Below the pieces are notes generated by a model, which was not told where the DNA came from, ran no database searches, and saw only the letters and a list, made by a program, of their open reading frames with translations. From Epiperipatus broadwayi (taxonomy: Eukaryota > Onychophora > Udeonychophora > Euonychophora > Peripatidae), in assembly GCA_028023455.1 (NCBI GenBank), contig JAQFVV010000317.1, forward strand, positions 507,501 through 571,500: a stretch of DNA of 64,000 nt. The letters run 5' to 3'. A program made the translations under genes and the position numbers. Positions 10,195 through 21,483 of this stretch are shown in pieces. Each line of letters opens with the position of its first letter. The stretch's first letter is position 1.

Positions 10195-11040
10195 CGACAG
10201 TACAGTCTGCAAACCACGAAGGGAGGAACAGTGTAATGTGATGAGCGCACATACTGTGGTCACACATGTACCTACAAAACATCCACAAATTAGAAATGTT
10301 AGGGTTGGAAGGATGAAATAAATAAGAAAGAAAAACAAGCTTGGAAATTAACAAAACCAAGAAATGTTGAAAATTAGCACAACAAAGAGAAAGAGAGGGA
10401 ACTAGAGTTAACAAGATCGTTATCTTTTGCTAGTCAAAGTCCGAATTTCGATAAAAGTAAATATTAAATTATAATACTACCAGCATACAGTAGGAAAGTT
10501 AAAGCAGTAAAGAAACATAAATAAAACATGTAGTAAAATATGATTTAGGAAAAGTAAAGTTTAAAAAAAGAAAAAAGGGAAAGGAAAAACTTCGATAGCG
10601 CGGAAAGAAAAACCTAGAAAATTAATATGTTCGAAAAGATAAGAATCTGGGCTTCAAAGTACACATTTGATGATAAACGAAATGCGGGTTTAGGGAGTAG
10701 AGGTAAAGCAAGAATTAGATAAAAAAATAAATGATTATTAAATTTTAAATAAGAAATAAAGAAAAACATGCGTTAAAATTTGTGTAAGTAATCAAAGAAA
10801 AATAAGGAAATAAATAAAATGTACGTAGTGCTATAAAATCATCTAAAATAAAGTTACATATGGCTGAAGGCATAGCAGGGGAGGTGTCAACAACAAGTGG
10901 AAACAAAGAATCTAAAGGACAAAGGCCATTGGAATGTTTTAATTTAAAAAAAAAAAAAAAAAGGAAAATTAGGTGGAGAGCTAAGGAGATAAAAGGAGAG
11001 ATTAGAGCGTGAGACTTCGAGTCAACAAGGTAAAAAAATC
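10195..11040. other. Purine-rich unassigned stretch
   Basis: The plus strand is rich in A and G, with few T runs. The open frames seen on the minus strand here (10028-10414, 10745-11050) are low-complexity, serine/leucine/phenylalanine-rich translations of purine tracts and carry no motif. It could be untranslated or gag-like sequence of a degraded retroelement. No terminal repeat was found. Confidence 0.35.
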
Positions 11041-11365
11041 GCGGCTCCAAGAATCAGCCGATATAGCTAACCAACATGACTTTTACCGTCGATATCTCAC
11101 ATAGTATGACCAGCTAAGGCCATCATGATCGCGGTCGGTCCGGACTTCTGTACCAATGGTTCTACAATAATGTAACAGCTACGGTAGTAGCGCCTGCCTA
11201 TGGACTCTTGTAGTGGCCCGCCCTGTGATGCCTCATCCTCCATGCCTTACTAACCAAGAAGCTACATCCCGCCAAATATAATCTAGGACCATCCCTCTTA
11301 AAGAAGTGGATAATCCACGTGATGGTCGACAACACGTCAGAATGAACTCACAGACTAAACCCTAG
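11041..11365. other. GC-richer unassigned island
   Basis: About 300 bp of near-balanced base composition in AT-rich surroundings, suggestive of former coding or LTR sequence. Three-frame reading of the plus strand gives short stretches such as NMTFTVDISHSMTS and LLYQWFYNNVTATVVAPAYG, interrupted by stops, which I cannot match to any family with confidence. Confidence 0.3.
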
Positions 11366-12062
11366 GTAACTTAAATATTATTTTATATATCGTCAAATGT
11401 GCACATAAATTCCATAGACAATGGCCAAATGCCTTTCATGAATGGTAATGACATTCTTTTGATAGACAGCTAGGTTAACGAGTTATAAATGTGACAGCAT
11501 TTATAATGATTTCAAGTATTTAGTTATAAGAATTTCAAGTATTTATTTCCTTATAGCACGATAAAATATAATATGTTTAAATTTTATGTTAATGTTTCTT
11601 ATATCTTTTATTATCAAATTATGTGTTAGTATTAAAATATATCAATTTATTTAAAATCCGTCTTGTCTCATTCTTCGCCACTCCACAAAATAGTCTAATA
11701 CTGGGAGGGTAGAAATATTATTTCATTTGTTGAATTCTTTTAGTTTTGACCTTAACACGTGAAATGTTGATGGTACAGGGGTTTATCCTGTAAAATTTAT
11801 AAATTAGCCAAGCGCTGTAACTGTAATATCTTACAGCAACCGGGAGAAAACTGATCGGGAAAAATAATCTGGAGGTTATATCCGTATAGCGTACAGATTC
11901 GGTCAAGTATGGAAATCGGCTCGTCTGTTTCTGTATTTCTCTCTGCTTGAGGTAGCGGAAGGTGGACGATTTTTGAATAATAAGAATTCCCCATTACATA
12001 TATAAGTGAAAGGAAAGTTGGAGCTTTTCGATCGTCCCATACCCGTTACAATATATATATAT
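11366..12062. other. Sequence ending in a GTTACA|(AT)n edge; possible LTR terminus
   Basis: The block ends with CCCGTTACA at 12042-12050 followed by (AT)n at 12051-12062. Elsewhere in the window TGTAAC starts immediately after (AT)n (15799, 25708, 28590, 32303), so this looks like the same edge in the opposite orientation. LTRs typically have TG...CA ends, which fits TGTAAC/GTTACA. The partner edge was not located. Confidence 0.3.
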
Positions 12063-12289
12063 AATGTTTTCATTGCATATTATAAAATGCATGTATATGT
12101 ATGGATATATGTATGTGTTTATAGAAACCTATTAAGAAGTAATGTAATCAATGTAATAACTTGAAATTGTATATTGATCTTGTGAATCACAATGTGATAA
12201 CTTTTATTATTGTCTATATGAATCAAAATGTATAGCCATATAGACCTTAATTTCATTTTTGTTATTGTTGTTAATAAACTTATATTCAG

Positions 12290-13210
12290 TTGTTAAAAAT
12301 TGTTCCAGTGGTTCTAAATATTTTTAGAATATCTGTTTCCATCATCTCTTGGTTACATACAGTAATAGAGCTTATGGTCTCTGAGCTAGATTCGAGCATG
12401 GGATGAATATATAAATGGGATGTATTTAATGTTGTAGGGGCAGCCAGTATAATATAGTCCTGGCTTGGTGTGAGGATTATATTCTTCAAAGCCCCTATAC
12501 TACATTTTATTTTAATTTAGTCTTATTAGAAATTAAGTTTGTAGTTGGTCAATACAAATGGCCAGAGGATTGATGATGATCAGCACATTTTAATGTTCAA
12601 GCATTATTGTTTTTCTGATTTTTTATTATTATGTATTCTGATGAATGAGCACTTAATTTGTGCCTCCAAATTAATAGTTAAATAATTGCCCCAAGCTGAA
12701 AATGGCTCAATAGTTAGCCTGGTATACAGAAGACCCATTTCCAGTTCAGCCACATCTGATTTATTATATTGATTTATGTTGATGAATGATATTTTGAGTA
12801 TTACTCACACTTATTTTAATGTATATAATGCTGGTTGATATATGCATAGTTAATTATAATTGTTCTAAGGAGTAACTGGGAGATTTCTCAGGGATCTCAG
12901 GATCTCTCTCTTGATATCAAAAATTACTTTAATATCATCCTTTAATATCTCTTATAATATATAAAATTGCTTATATATTTTGTGATATTAAACATTACTT
13001 AAACATTTATTTAATAATATCACTTTAACATTATCTGACATATCTTGAACTTGGGAATGATGATGACTTTACCATTATCCCAGGTACGACCCTGTATTTT
13101 CCATTTTACCATCCTGTCACTATATATATATAATTTTAAGTACTAATACTACTGAACAAATACCCATTTATTTCTATAAATAAAGCCTATTTTACATGTG
13201 CATAGAAGCA
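12290..13210 (+). repeat. Dispersed repeat family R1, copy A
   Basis: Aligns in direct orientation with 30880-31680. Shared words in order include CTACATTTTATTTTA-TTTAGT, TTAGAAATTAAGT, GATTGATGATGATCAGCA versus CATTGATGATGATCAGCA, GCATTATTGTTTTT, TATTCTGATG, TTAGCCTGGT-TA, an (AT)n tract and ATAGAAGCAC near the end. Identity is moderate with many indels, so the copies are old. No ORF or terminal repeats are evident, so the class is unknown. Confidence 0.7.
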
Positions 13211-13860
13211 CAGATAGAAGAAATCTATCTATTGAGAATAGCACTAAAAAAAATAAGAAAAATCTGTTTATTGCTCAAAAGAGAAAATTTTTCTTATATA
13301 ACTTATATTAATTTATTTTAAAAGTGAACAAATTTTGAATGGATTAACTAATGCCAGCTATTAATTAAAAAAGGATTAAGTTTTCAACAAAAGAACAAAA
13401 AAATTGACATCCCATGGAGACTGAACTGTCAAAAAATGAGTTTCATTTAGTTTTTTCAACTTTTATTGTTGAAAGTTAATTTTATAGTTAGAAAAATAAA
13501 ATAGAATTGTCAAATGTATTTTTTTATGTTAGTGAATGATGAAAAATCTGAAATTTTCAATGATAATCATTTATGTTTATAAAAAAGAAATATAAAACTT
13601 TAAATAATTTAACCTTATAAACTGAGACAAATGAACAATTATTTTTTTATATTTTATGCGTATATTTATCAAATTGGTAGCAAAGAGTAAATTAAAATCA
13701 TTATTAAGTCATGAATACTTTAAAGCCTTAGGCATTAAAATATGCTTAGTAAATAAAATTATAATGGAAATCACAGACTGAATATCTAAAATTATTCAAA
13801 TTAGAGCAAGGTTAAGTTAAGGCAGATCGGTTGTCATTAAACTTTATGAGAACAAAACCC
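13211..13860. other. AT-rich, no gene recognised
   Basis: Long A and T tracts; no open frame or repeat that I can support. Confidence 0.5.
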
Positions 13861-13869
13861 TTATATTGC

Positions 13870-14960
13870 AAAGCATGCAAAATAATTTTTGCACTTTGAA
13901 GATCTTGTAAAAAAGGGAGTTATTAATACCCATCAAAAATACAGAATGGTTTTCTCCTACAGGTATTACCTCAAAACAGGATGGGCTAACTTCAATTATG
14001 CACTTATTATGACTTATTAAGTGACAGTTAATAGAGGCTTAACAATTTTTTTTTATCAATTTCCCAATGTCAGAAAGATTCTAACCAATTTGAAAATAGC
14101 AAAATTCTTTGAAAAGTTAGATTATAATATATTTATATTTATATAATATATTTATTATCTGAAAAAGTTGCCAAACTCCTGACTATTGTAATCCATAAAG
14201 GTTTGTCTAGATACAGACATCTTTCTTTCAAAACAACTAATTTTCAAGACAAAATTCATATACTGTTAAAGTTAATATTTAGTGTGTTACATCTTGTTTT
14301 GATAATAGTATATGATACACTACAAAAATTAAATTCCTAGGCCATATTATTTCAGAAGAGTCTGACCCAGAATATATTAATATGGTTAAAAAATGCCCAG
14401 ACACCAAAAAATATAAAGCCCATTTGGTTACAACTCTTTATAAATTATTTTATAAAAGAAAGTATTGGACTCGGGATAAACTGAAAGAAGAGGTATTCCA
14501 AAAGGCTAAATATATATAAATTTCAAGCTGATTTGTGTTTTATTTTGACAATAGCTTAAATATAATATTGATAACGGATGCATCAAACTACACAGCCATT
14601 TCTTCTATAAGGATAACCATATAATAAGATTATAGCATATTGGATAAAGAGGTCTTGTTCATTATCTGTGCTATTAAAAAATTTCACCAATATCTACAAA
14701 AATGGATTATTAGTGAATATTAGGAATATTCTCTAATATAAATGTGGCAACAAAACATTTAAGTGCAAAAGCAGAAAATGATAGCAGTAAATTATATTAA
14801 TAAATAGAAGCTGAAACTGACAAATAGGCAAACTATATAGTACTAGCATAAAAGCTAATCCTGGATGTCAGATGAAATAGATAAAAGATGGCTGATCCAG
14901 CAAATAGCCAAAACATCTCAAATCTTTGTGGAATTTGTATGAATAAATCATCTGCAGAAT
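13870..14960 (+). pseudogene. Ty3/gypsy RT-RNase H remnant, heavily decayed
   Basis: Pieces of a gypsy-type pol read in order on the plus strand. FALFEDLVKKGVINTHQKYRM (about 13890-13950) resembles the RT start. FPNVRKILTNLKIAKFFEKLDYN (about 14060-14130) matches the P-I--L--L--AK-FSKLD block. FLGHIISEESDPEYINMVKK (about 14333-14390) matches the FLGH-IS thumb block. LITDASNYTAIS (about 14570-14605) matches the RNase H TDAS site, and LDKEVLFIICAIKKFHQYL (about 14642-14700) the EKE-LA-V-A--KF--YL block. Stops and frame changes are frequent and the YxDD region is not readable, so it is a fossil older than the minus-strand pol at 21.5 kb. Confidence 0.72.
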
Positions 14961-15107
14961 TATTGATGGGATAGAAGTCATGTAATAAGATCTTTATCCT
15001 AGTACCTGCAGAAGTTAGTCAATATTTGCAAAAAAAAAAGTCTAGCTATATGATCATTTTTAGAAGAGAGGGAGCAACTAAAACCATTTTGAATCAGATA
15101 GTAGAAG

Positions 15108-15182
15108 TTCAAACTGCACTTGTATATTAATCTCCACATAAAGTTCAAACTGCACTTGGATTATATATTAATCACCACATAA
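15108..15182. repeat. Short tandem duplication (~37 bp unit)
   Basis: The phrase GTTCAAACTGCACTTG followed by TATATTAATC-CCACATAAA occurs twice back to back, at about 15109-15144 and 15145-15182, with small differences. Confidence 0.8.
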
Positions 15183-15844
15183 ACTACATTCAGTGGAGCT
15201 GGAAAAATTTTGTTGAGAAAAATATAAATCCCAAACACAATTTACTGTAAATAAAAAAAAAAATCTGATAATTAAACTAGAGGGAGTATAATACTGTCAG
15301 AAAATATAGGATCTGAATTGCTAAAGATTGAACAGTAAAATATCATCTCAGATGTTCTAACAAGAAAAAAAATCAGTGTATGAGATAATCTCCAGTATAT
15401 TTGAAGGATTATGAGTGAAGAAATTGATATATTATTAGTTCTTTGGAAGGCGAGACAGTGTGAAATGCAAGTGTGTATGTTTAAATAAAAATTAGTGCAT
15501 CCAAGCATAAAAAATATTTAATGCATAAATATTATATATTATCTGATTAAAAAATTAATTATTTCAAGAAGAAACCAATTAAAAAACATTACTGTAATTG
15601 TCATTTTTCCAGAAAATGCAATTCTATTAAATTTGTATAGAAGCAGATACTTGGTAGGGGAAGTATCTCTGATAAAGTTGGATAGGGAAACTAGGATTAT
15701 ATATACAGATCTACCAACGTTATTATTTCACAATATCTCAAGATTCATGTAATAAAAACAGATAGATACCATCAATAGTTAATACTACATATATATATTG
15801 TAACGATCTGGAGAATAATAACTTAATGTAATCTGCACTACAGG

Positions 15845-15855
15845 GCGCCATCTAG
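15845..15855 (+). promoter_or_regulatory. Isolated CTCF-core-like word
   Basis: GCGCCATCTAG, the core of the animal CTCF consensus, lies 45 bp inside the (AT)n|TGTAAC edge at 15799. A single short motif is weak evidence by itself, but it is the same core as the array at 10 kb. Confidence 0.3.
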
Positions 15856-18800
15856 GCATTTGAACCTAGAAAAATTTATAAAGTAGGCAGATACATAAGT
15901 CAAAAAAAAATTTTTTTTTTTTTAAATTTTGATTCCGGTTGTTAGCCCAAGTCACTAGCTCAGGGAGTAGCAGAGATTTAATAATATAATATCTTATCTA
16001 ATTATATTTCAATATTAAAAAATAAATAAAATAAGCCACTGCCAGTAATTAACATACAAAAATTTATTTACGCATATATATATTGTACCCTCACTTCCAG
16101 AAATATATAGTATAACTTAAAATATGACTAGCTCAATTAAATCGTTATGCTCGGCTAAAATATGTATAACTATTATTAATATATTTTTATAATACTATAT
16201 CTTATCAGATTTATTACAACTAACAGAAAATTAATATGGTTCAATATCATGCACTAATTAAATAAGTATTTATTAAATCATGAGACTATGAAGTGAAGTT
16301 ACAAGTGGTAATTGAATTTACATTGAGGCCATATCTTCTAAGATATTATCTCAATGGCATAAGAATACTATTACCTCTTCATTATCTCACTAATACATCT
16401 ATAGCACTCCTATGTCTTTTATAAAAATTAACTAACTTCAATAATAATAATAAATAAATCTCAATCTTTTTATCAAAGAAATATAACTAAATAATCTCAG
16501 GTTCTTTTAATTATCTTAAAGTAATAATACTTCTTGCAGATAGGCATGATAAGGGATTTAATATCAAACCTAACTACACCTAACTTATAATAATAATAAA
16601 TAACTAATAATAACAATCTCCAGTGTATAAGTTAACCTTATCTATTTTATTATACTACTAATCATTAAGAAAACAAGTAAATCATCTACATGTCTTTCAT
16701 CTTCATATAGTATCTTAATTGAGAATATAATAAAATCTTATAATTTAATAATATGTGGCAATAAATAATATTATACTCTTATATTGTGCATTATAATTAT
16801 TTTTGTGACCATTATAACATAATATGTTAATGTCAATGAATTTCTATACATTAGATTAAGAAAATACTGTATTTCTTTTTTAAAAATAATAATAATAATT
16901 TAATTCATATTGTGCAAATATTATGTTTTATTCAAATTATCTGTTGTCAAATGCTGTGGTGCAAAATAATGAATTCGACACACTTTTAAAACAACTTAAA
17001 CAAATTTATTTACATCAACTTTAATAAACAACTTATATACATTATTTACATTACAAGTGGAAATCAAGAAAAATAAAAAATAAGAAAAAATAATAATACA
17101 AGATTCTTACATTGTTATTATTTCCATAATCCAAAATAAATAATCCATACATTTCTTAAATGTTTTATCAGTAACATTTAATTGAGTTTATGAACTTATA
17201 TTTTACTAGATATCATTTATAATCACTTAGTACAATAAAAGGCTTTTATGTAAAATATCACTTATGTAGCACATGTAAAATAAACAAACTTTAACAATTA
17301 AAATGCTACTCCATTTAAGTATTATAGCTATTTCTATTATAATGTAACTATTATGTATTACATTTATTATTAGCATTAACTAAATATCAACTAATGTATA
17401 GATTGATATAACTTTGTAATATTATGTGACTTTTATTGATTACATAATTATTTACTTCATTCTAATGTAATTTCATAATATATGTCTTACCAAAATATGC
17501 AATACATATATGTTCTTTTCTTAAAATAATATTTAAAATTATTCAACAATTTTGTGAAGACAAAAATTTTTATTTATAAATTACCAATTTTTATAAAGTT
17601 ATTATATTAAAATAAAATTCTATGATTCTTTTCCATTTAAACTACTATTCTTCTCTACTTGTTATTCCTATTCCCTCTTAATAAAATCCTATCTTCAAAT
17701 ATCATTCTAATCTTATTTAACTTCAGTATCAGCTTACCAATTTTTTTTAAAAAAAAGACTATCCAAACTCTCTTATATCTCATCATCTATATATGATAAA
17801 CCCTTCAAACAAAATATAAATTTCTATATAAAATTAATTTAACTTGTCTAATAAAAAAAATAAAAATATAGATATATTTTTTTACTTCTTACTAACTTGA
17901 AAATAAATATAAATGACTCATACTAATATAATAAATCAAATTCCTAATATTGTAACAGAAACATTAAAGTTTATTCATGAAAGAATCATATAATTATTTC
18001 TGGATAACTCTTATTACGTTGTAATAAATTTATATTATAAAATAAAGTATGCATATTAAAATAAAACTATTATTGATAATATTATGTGTGTATATTCTTT
18101 AAATATTTATACATTCACTCAACAATCAAATAATATTTGGTTTATCTAAAGAAAACAAAGCAAAATACATTAAATTATTAATATTATATAATTATTACCA
18201 TAAATGATACTCCAATTTATAATCAGCCAAACGATGTCCTCCAGGATTATAGTTTTACAAAATAATATCACATTTATACTCAACAATTATTCTTAAAATA
18301 TTACGTGTTGTAAAATTATATAAAAAAATAAACTTTATGAAATTAAGTGTTATATTAATATGTAGTTACTTTTAAAATGTACCTCTCTTATCTTTAATAG
18401 ATCAATAAATAATTAAATATCTATGTTAGTTAAGAAAACAAAATATGTTACATAAAATCCAACGGTGTCTTCTTTCCACCCACAATTGTTCTTTTTTTTT
18501 TCCTAGGCACAAAATTCTACCAACATCGCTTCCTTTTCCGGTACATCACGTGTTTAAACAGTTTTTATGAAATAAATGAAAACGTTTTTTTTTTTTAAAA
18601 AAAAAAAAAGATAAACTAAGTTCCACCATAAAGAAACAAAATAATAATTAAAACAGTTTATAGGATCCGGATTTATTTAAAAGTTATTATCTTCCTATAA
18701 TTAATCAATAGTTAAATGTTTAATCTAAGTTTGATAAAAATTGACTTGGATATCCACGTATACTTCTTTGCGCATTTCTTAAAAATATTCAGCAAAACAT

Positions 18801-19424
18801 TTTTTAAATTTTTTCTATATAACCAGCATATAGAATTTAAATATTATAATGTTTTTTATAGGTATTTATTTATCAATTAAATTTCCGAATTATCAGTTTT
18901 TTTTTTTAAAAGCTATCAACATCTAGTCTTTTAAATAACAAAGACTTAATAAGGCAAGTATTTCTGCAATTATTATTAATTTCCATATCTTTACCAAAAG
19001 ATATATTAAAATATATAATTTAAAAATACTTTCTTCATAAAGAAGTATTTATCTTTCTTTAAAATATTTGTTTATAAAAATTAATTATAATCAACTTTTA
19101 AATTCATATAAGGTCCAATATATTATTTTTATCCAATTAGTAATTCTCTTAGTTAATCCAGCGTTCACTATATTTTTAATATAAAATTTCCAACACATTT
19201 TATCATTATACGATATTTTCATGATTACTTGATAGTAAAATTGAGCCTTGATAGAGACGATCAATAGGGAATTATGATTAAATTAGCACTGCATATTAAA
19301 CGGTAAACTTTTATAAAATTATTTACAACTACTCTCTTATAAATTAAGAAACTATTACGAGAGCGTCTATAATTTTTTACTTAGCTATATTTAATAGCAC
19401 ACTTCACTTAAAAGAAATTACAAT

Positions 19425-19460
19425 CACCCCCTGGAACAATTGAACCTCGGTTTTTATACC
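19425..19460 (-). promoter_or_regulatory. Possible LTR promoter (TATAAAA)
   Basis: On the minus strand GGTATAAAAACCGAGG (TATA word at 19451-19458) is followed about 30 nt downstream by TTCCAGGGGGTG, in a GC-richer patch. It lies roughly 1 kb inside the candidate LTR start at 20430, a plausible U3/R position. Confidence 0.3.
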
Positions 19461-20430
19461 GGAATAAATTACCCACTTGATTGGTAAATTAAACAATCAC
19501 CTTGCTAGCCTATTTACATATCTTACCAACAATACGAAATTAAAAATAAATAATGACTTATTTAATATTTATTATTTATTACATTATTTAATTCTTAAAT
19601 TAATTTTTATCATTTATTTAAATCCATTAAACATTTTTTAAAAATATATGTTTTACTTTATTTCACTTTTAACTTTTATAAGACTATTTTTCTAAACAAA
19701 CTAAGTCTATTTTTATTCATTATATTTTTTAAACAGTATTTTAAAAATCAGATTTAATATTTCACACTAATTATTTTTATTTTTATCTCGTGATAGCCAA
19801 TATAATATTTATAAATTTTATAATAGAATTTTAAAACAGTTTTGCAACTTTACTAAAAAAACTTACAAGCATATGTGTACATATGTCTATCTGTCACCTG
19901 ACTTACAACACAGATATAAACGCTTGTAATTATCTAAAAATAAACTAACAATTCAATTTTATAAAATAAATATTTTTTAAAACAAATAATATACTATAAC
20001 AACTTTAAAATAATAATTCGATATTATAAAATCAAATATTAATCTTCTATTATATACTATTAATAACAAAAATATTTATATTCACTTACTAAATATTAAT
20101 CTTTATCAACAATAAATATATATGCATTTAATTTTAACTTGTCTTTTTTTTAAACTTTTAGCTTTAAACATTTATTTACAAAACTTATTAATGCAGTATT
20201 GATCATGGCCAGTTTTCCCAACCATATAATATTATCATTTTTTTTACTGAAACGTCTCTCTCAAATATTAGCACAATTTCACATATCAAATATTCATAGT
20301 TTACTTTAATTAAACTTTTGAAAGATTATTATAAATAAAATCAACATCATATAGCTGTAATATATCTTAAATTTAAAATTTTTTAATAAATTGATATAAC
20401 AATTTATGGAGACCCATACAAAAGGGCACA

Positions 20431-20446
20431 TATCCTCCTCCTTCAG
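20431..20446 (-). other. Polypurine tract-like motif of gypsy element
   Basis: Minus-strand CTGAAGGAGGAGGATA directly abuts TGTGCCC. Polypurine tracts prime plus-strand DNA synthesis and sit immediately 5' of the 3' LTR, which is the position expected downstream of the pol ORF at 21484. Confidence 0.45.
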
Positions 20447-20639
20447 ATAAAAATTTTAAATTAACCATCTACCTTCACCTTCTTTAATCTATAACTATCA
20501 TCTCCATTTTTTTTATTTATTATAGTTAAAATTTTTCTTATCATTGAATATCATAATAAATCACTTTAACATGGAATTTTATAAAGCATTGGAACATCAC
20601 ATTAAAATCTCAAACAGAAAACACTTTTAAATAAAATCA

Positions 20640-21420
20640 TCATAACTTTCTTTTACTTTATAAAATTAAGTCTCACTTTTCCTTTATTTATATCTTTAAT
20701 TAGATTAAGTTTTTTTTTTTTAATCTTACCATGAAATATCAAGTTTTTAATTCCTCTAAATAACACCTTTTTACACAAACTAAACTGTGAACACATATTT
20801 CTATAATTAACACTACCTTTTTGAATCACATCTTGCATTTTACTTTTAAACTTGTTGCTAGTTTCATTAGCAGTTTTTTAATAAATCATTACCTAATAAA
20901 TCTAGACACTTTTCATCTAAAGAGATTAACTTTATCCCTGAAGATTTATTAATTTTATGATCATTACTACAATATTCATGAAAATTCTTAAATTCATCCA
21001 TAACTCTTTTCATAAACTGACCTTTCATAAGATCTATTCACTCTTTTCATATTATTCATCATCTAAAATATTCTTTAGGTTCTCTCAATATTCTTCTATA
21101 TAATTCATTGCTTTTATCACTTATTTTAACATACTCTCTATTTTCATTTATTCCTCCCTTAGTCATTATAATGAGTTTTTATACTTTTCTATCTTTTATT
21201 AACTAATTTATTATTTAAAATATTTACTTCAACAGATAACTCGATTTCTTTTCTAGTTACTCTGACAAAAAAAATTAATTTCTTCTTAAATTATCATTTA
21301 CTGACTTAACAAATGGTACCTCATCATACATATCTTTATAAACTAATTCAATAAAATCTTTATTTTCTTCTGCTAACTTACTACATATAATAATAAACTA
21401 TTTCATGATATTAAAAAAAA
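20640..21420 (-). pseudogene. Decayed ORF downstream of gypsy pol (env-like position, identity unknown)
   Basis: Minus-strand sequence between pol and the polypurine tract reads as broken coding. Pieces include LAEENKDFIELVYKDMYDEV, GGINENREYVKISDKSNELY, LMKGQFMKRVMDEFKNF, and the open frame 20653-20838 starting MQDVIQKGSVNYRNM. It is lysine- and asparagine-rich with no visible membrane segment or signal peptide, so calling it env is not justified. It might be an accessory ORF or a displaced gag segment. Confidence 0.4.
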
Positions 21421-21483
21421 TATAAAGTATCTGAACATCACACTGAAAATCTCCACCACGATACATCTTTTGAAAATTATCAT

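Larger units (their letters stand above)
15799..20430 (-). mobile_element. Candidate 3' flank / LTR region of the minus-strand gypsy element
   Basis: On the minus strand the right edge is TGTGCCCTTTTG at 20430, directly preceded by the purine tract GAAGGAGGAGGATA, as expected for a polypurine tract and LTR start. The left edge is an (AT)n|TGTAAC junction at 15799, which would be an LTR end on the minus strand. An LTR of 4.6 kb would be unusually long, so the true LTR may be shorter, with the rest being other AT-rich DNA. The interior is very AT-rich with no ORF. A second full-length copy was not available to define the ends. Confidence 0.3.

Noticed and set aside
10028-11050. Minus-strand frames of 101-128 codons
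   Set aside because: They are translations of purine-rich tracts and of the CTCF-like array, with serine/leucine/phenylalanine bias and no motif.
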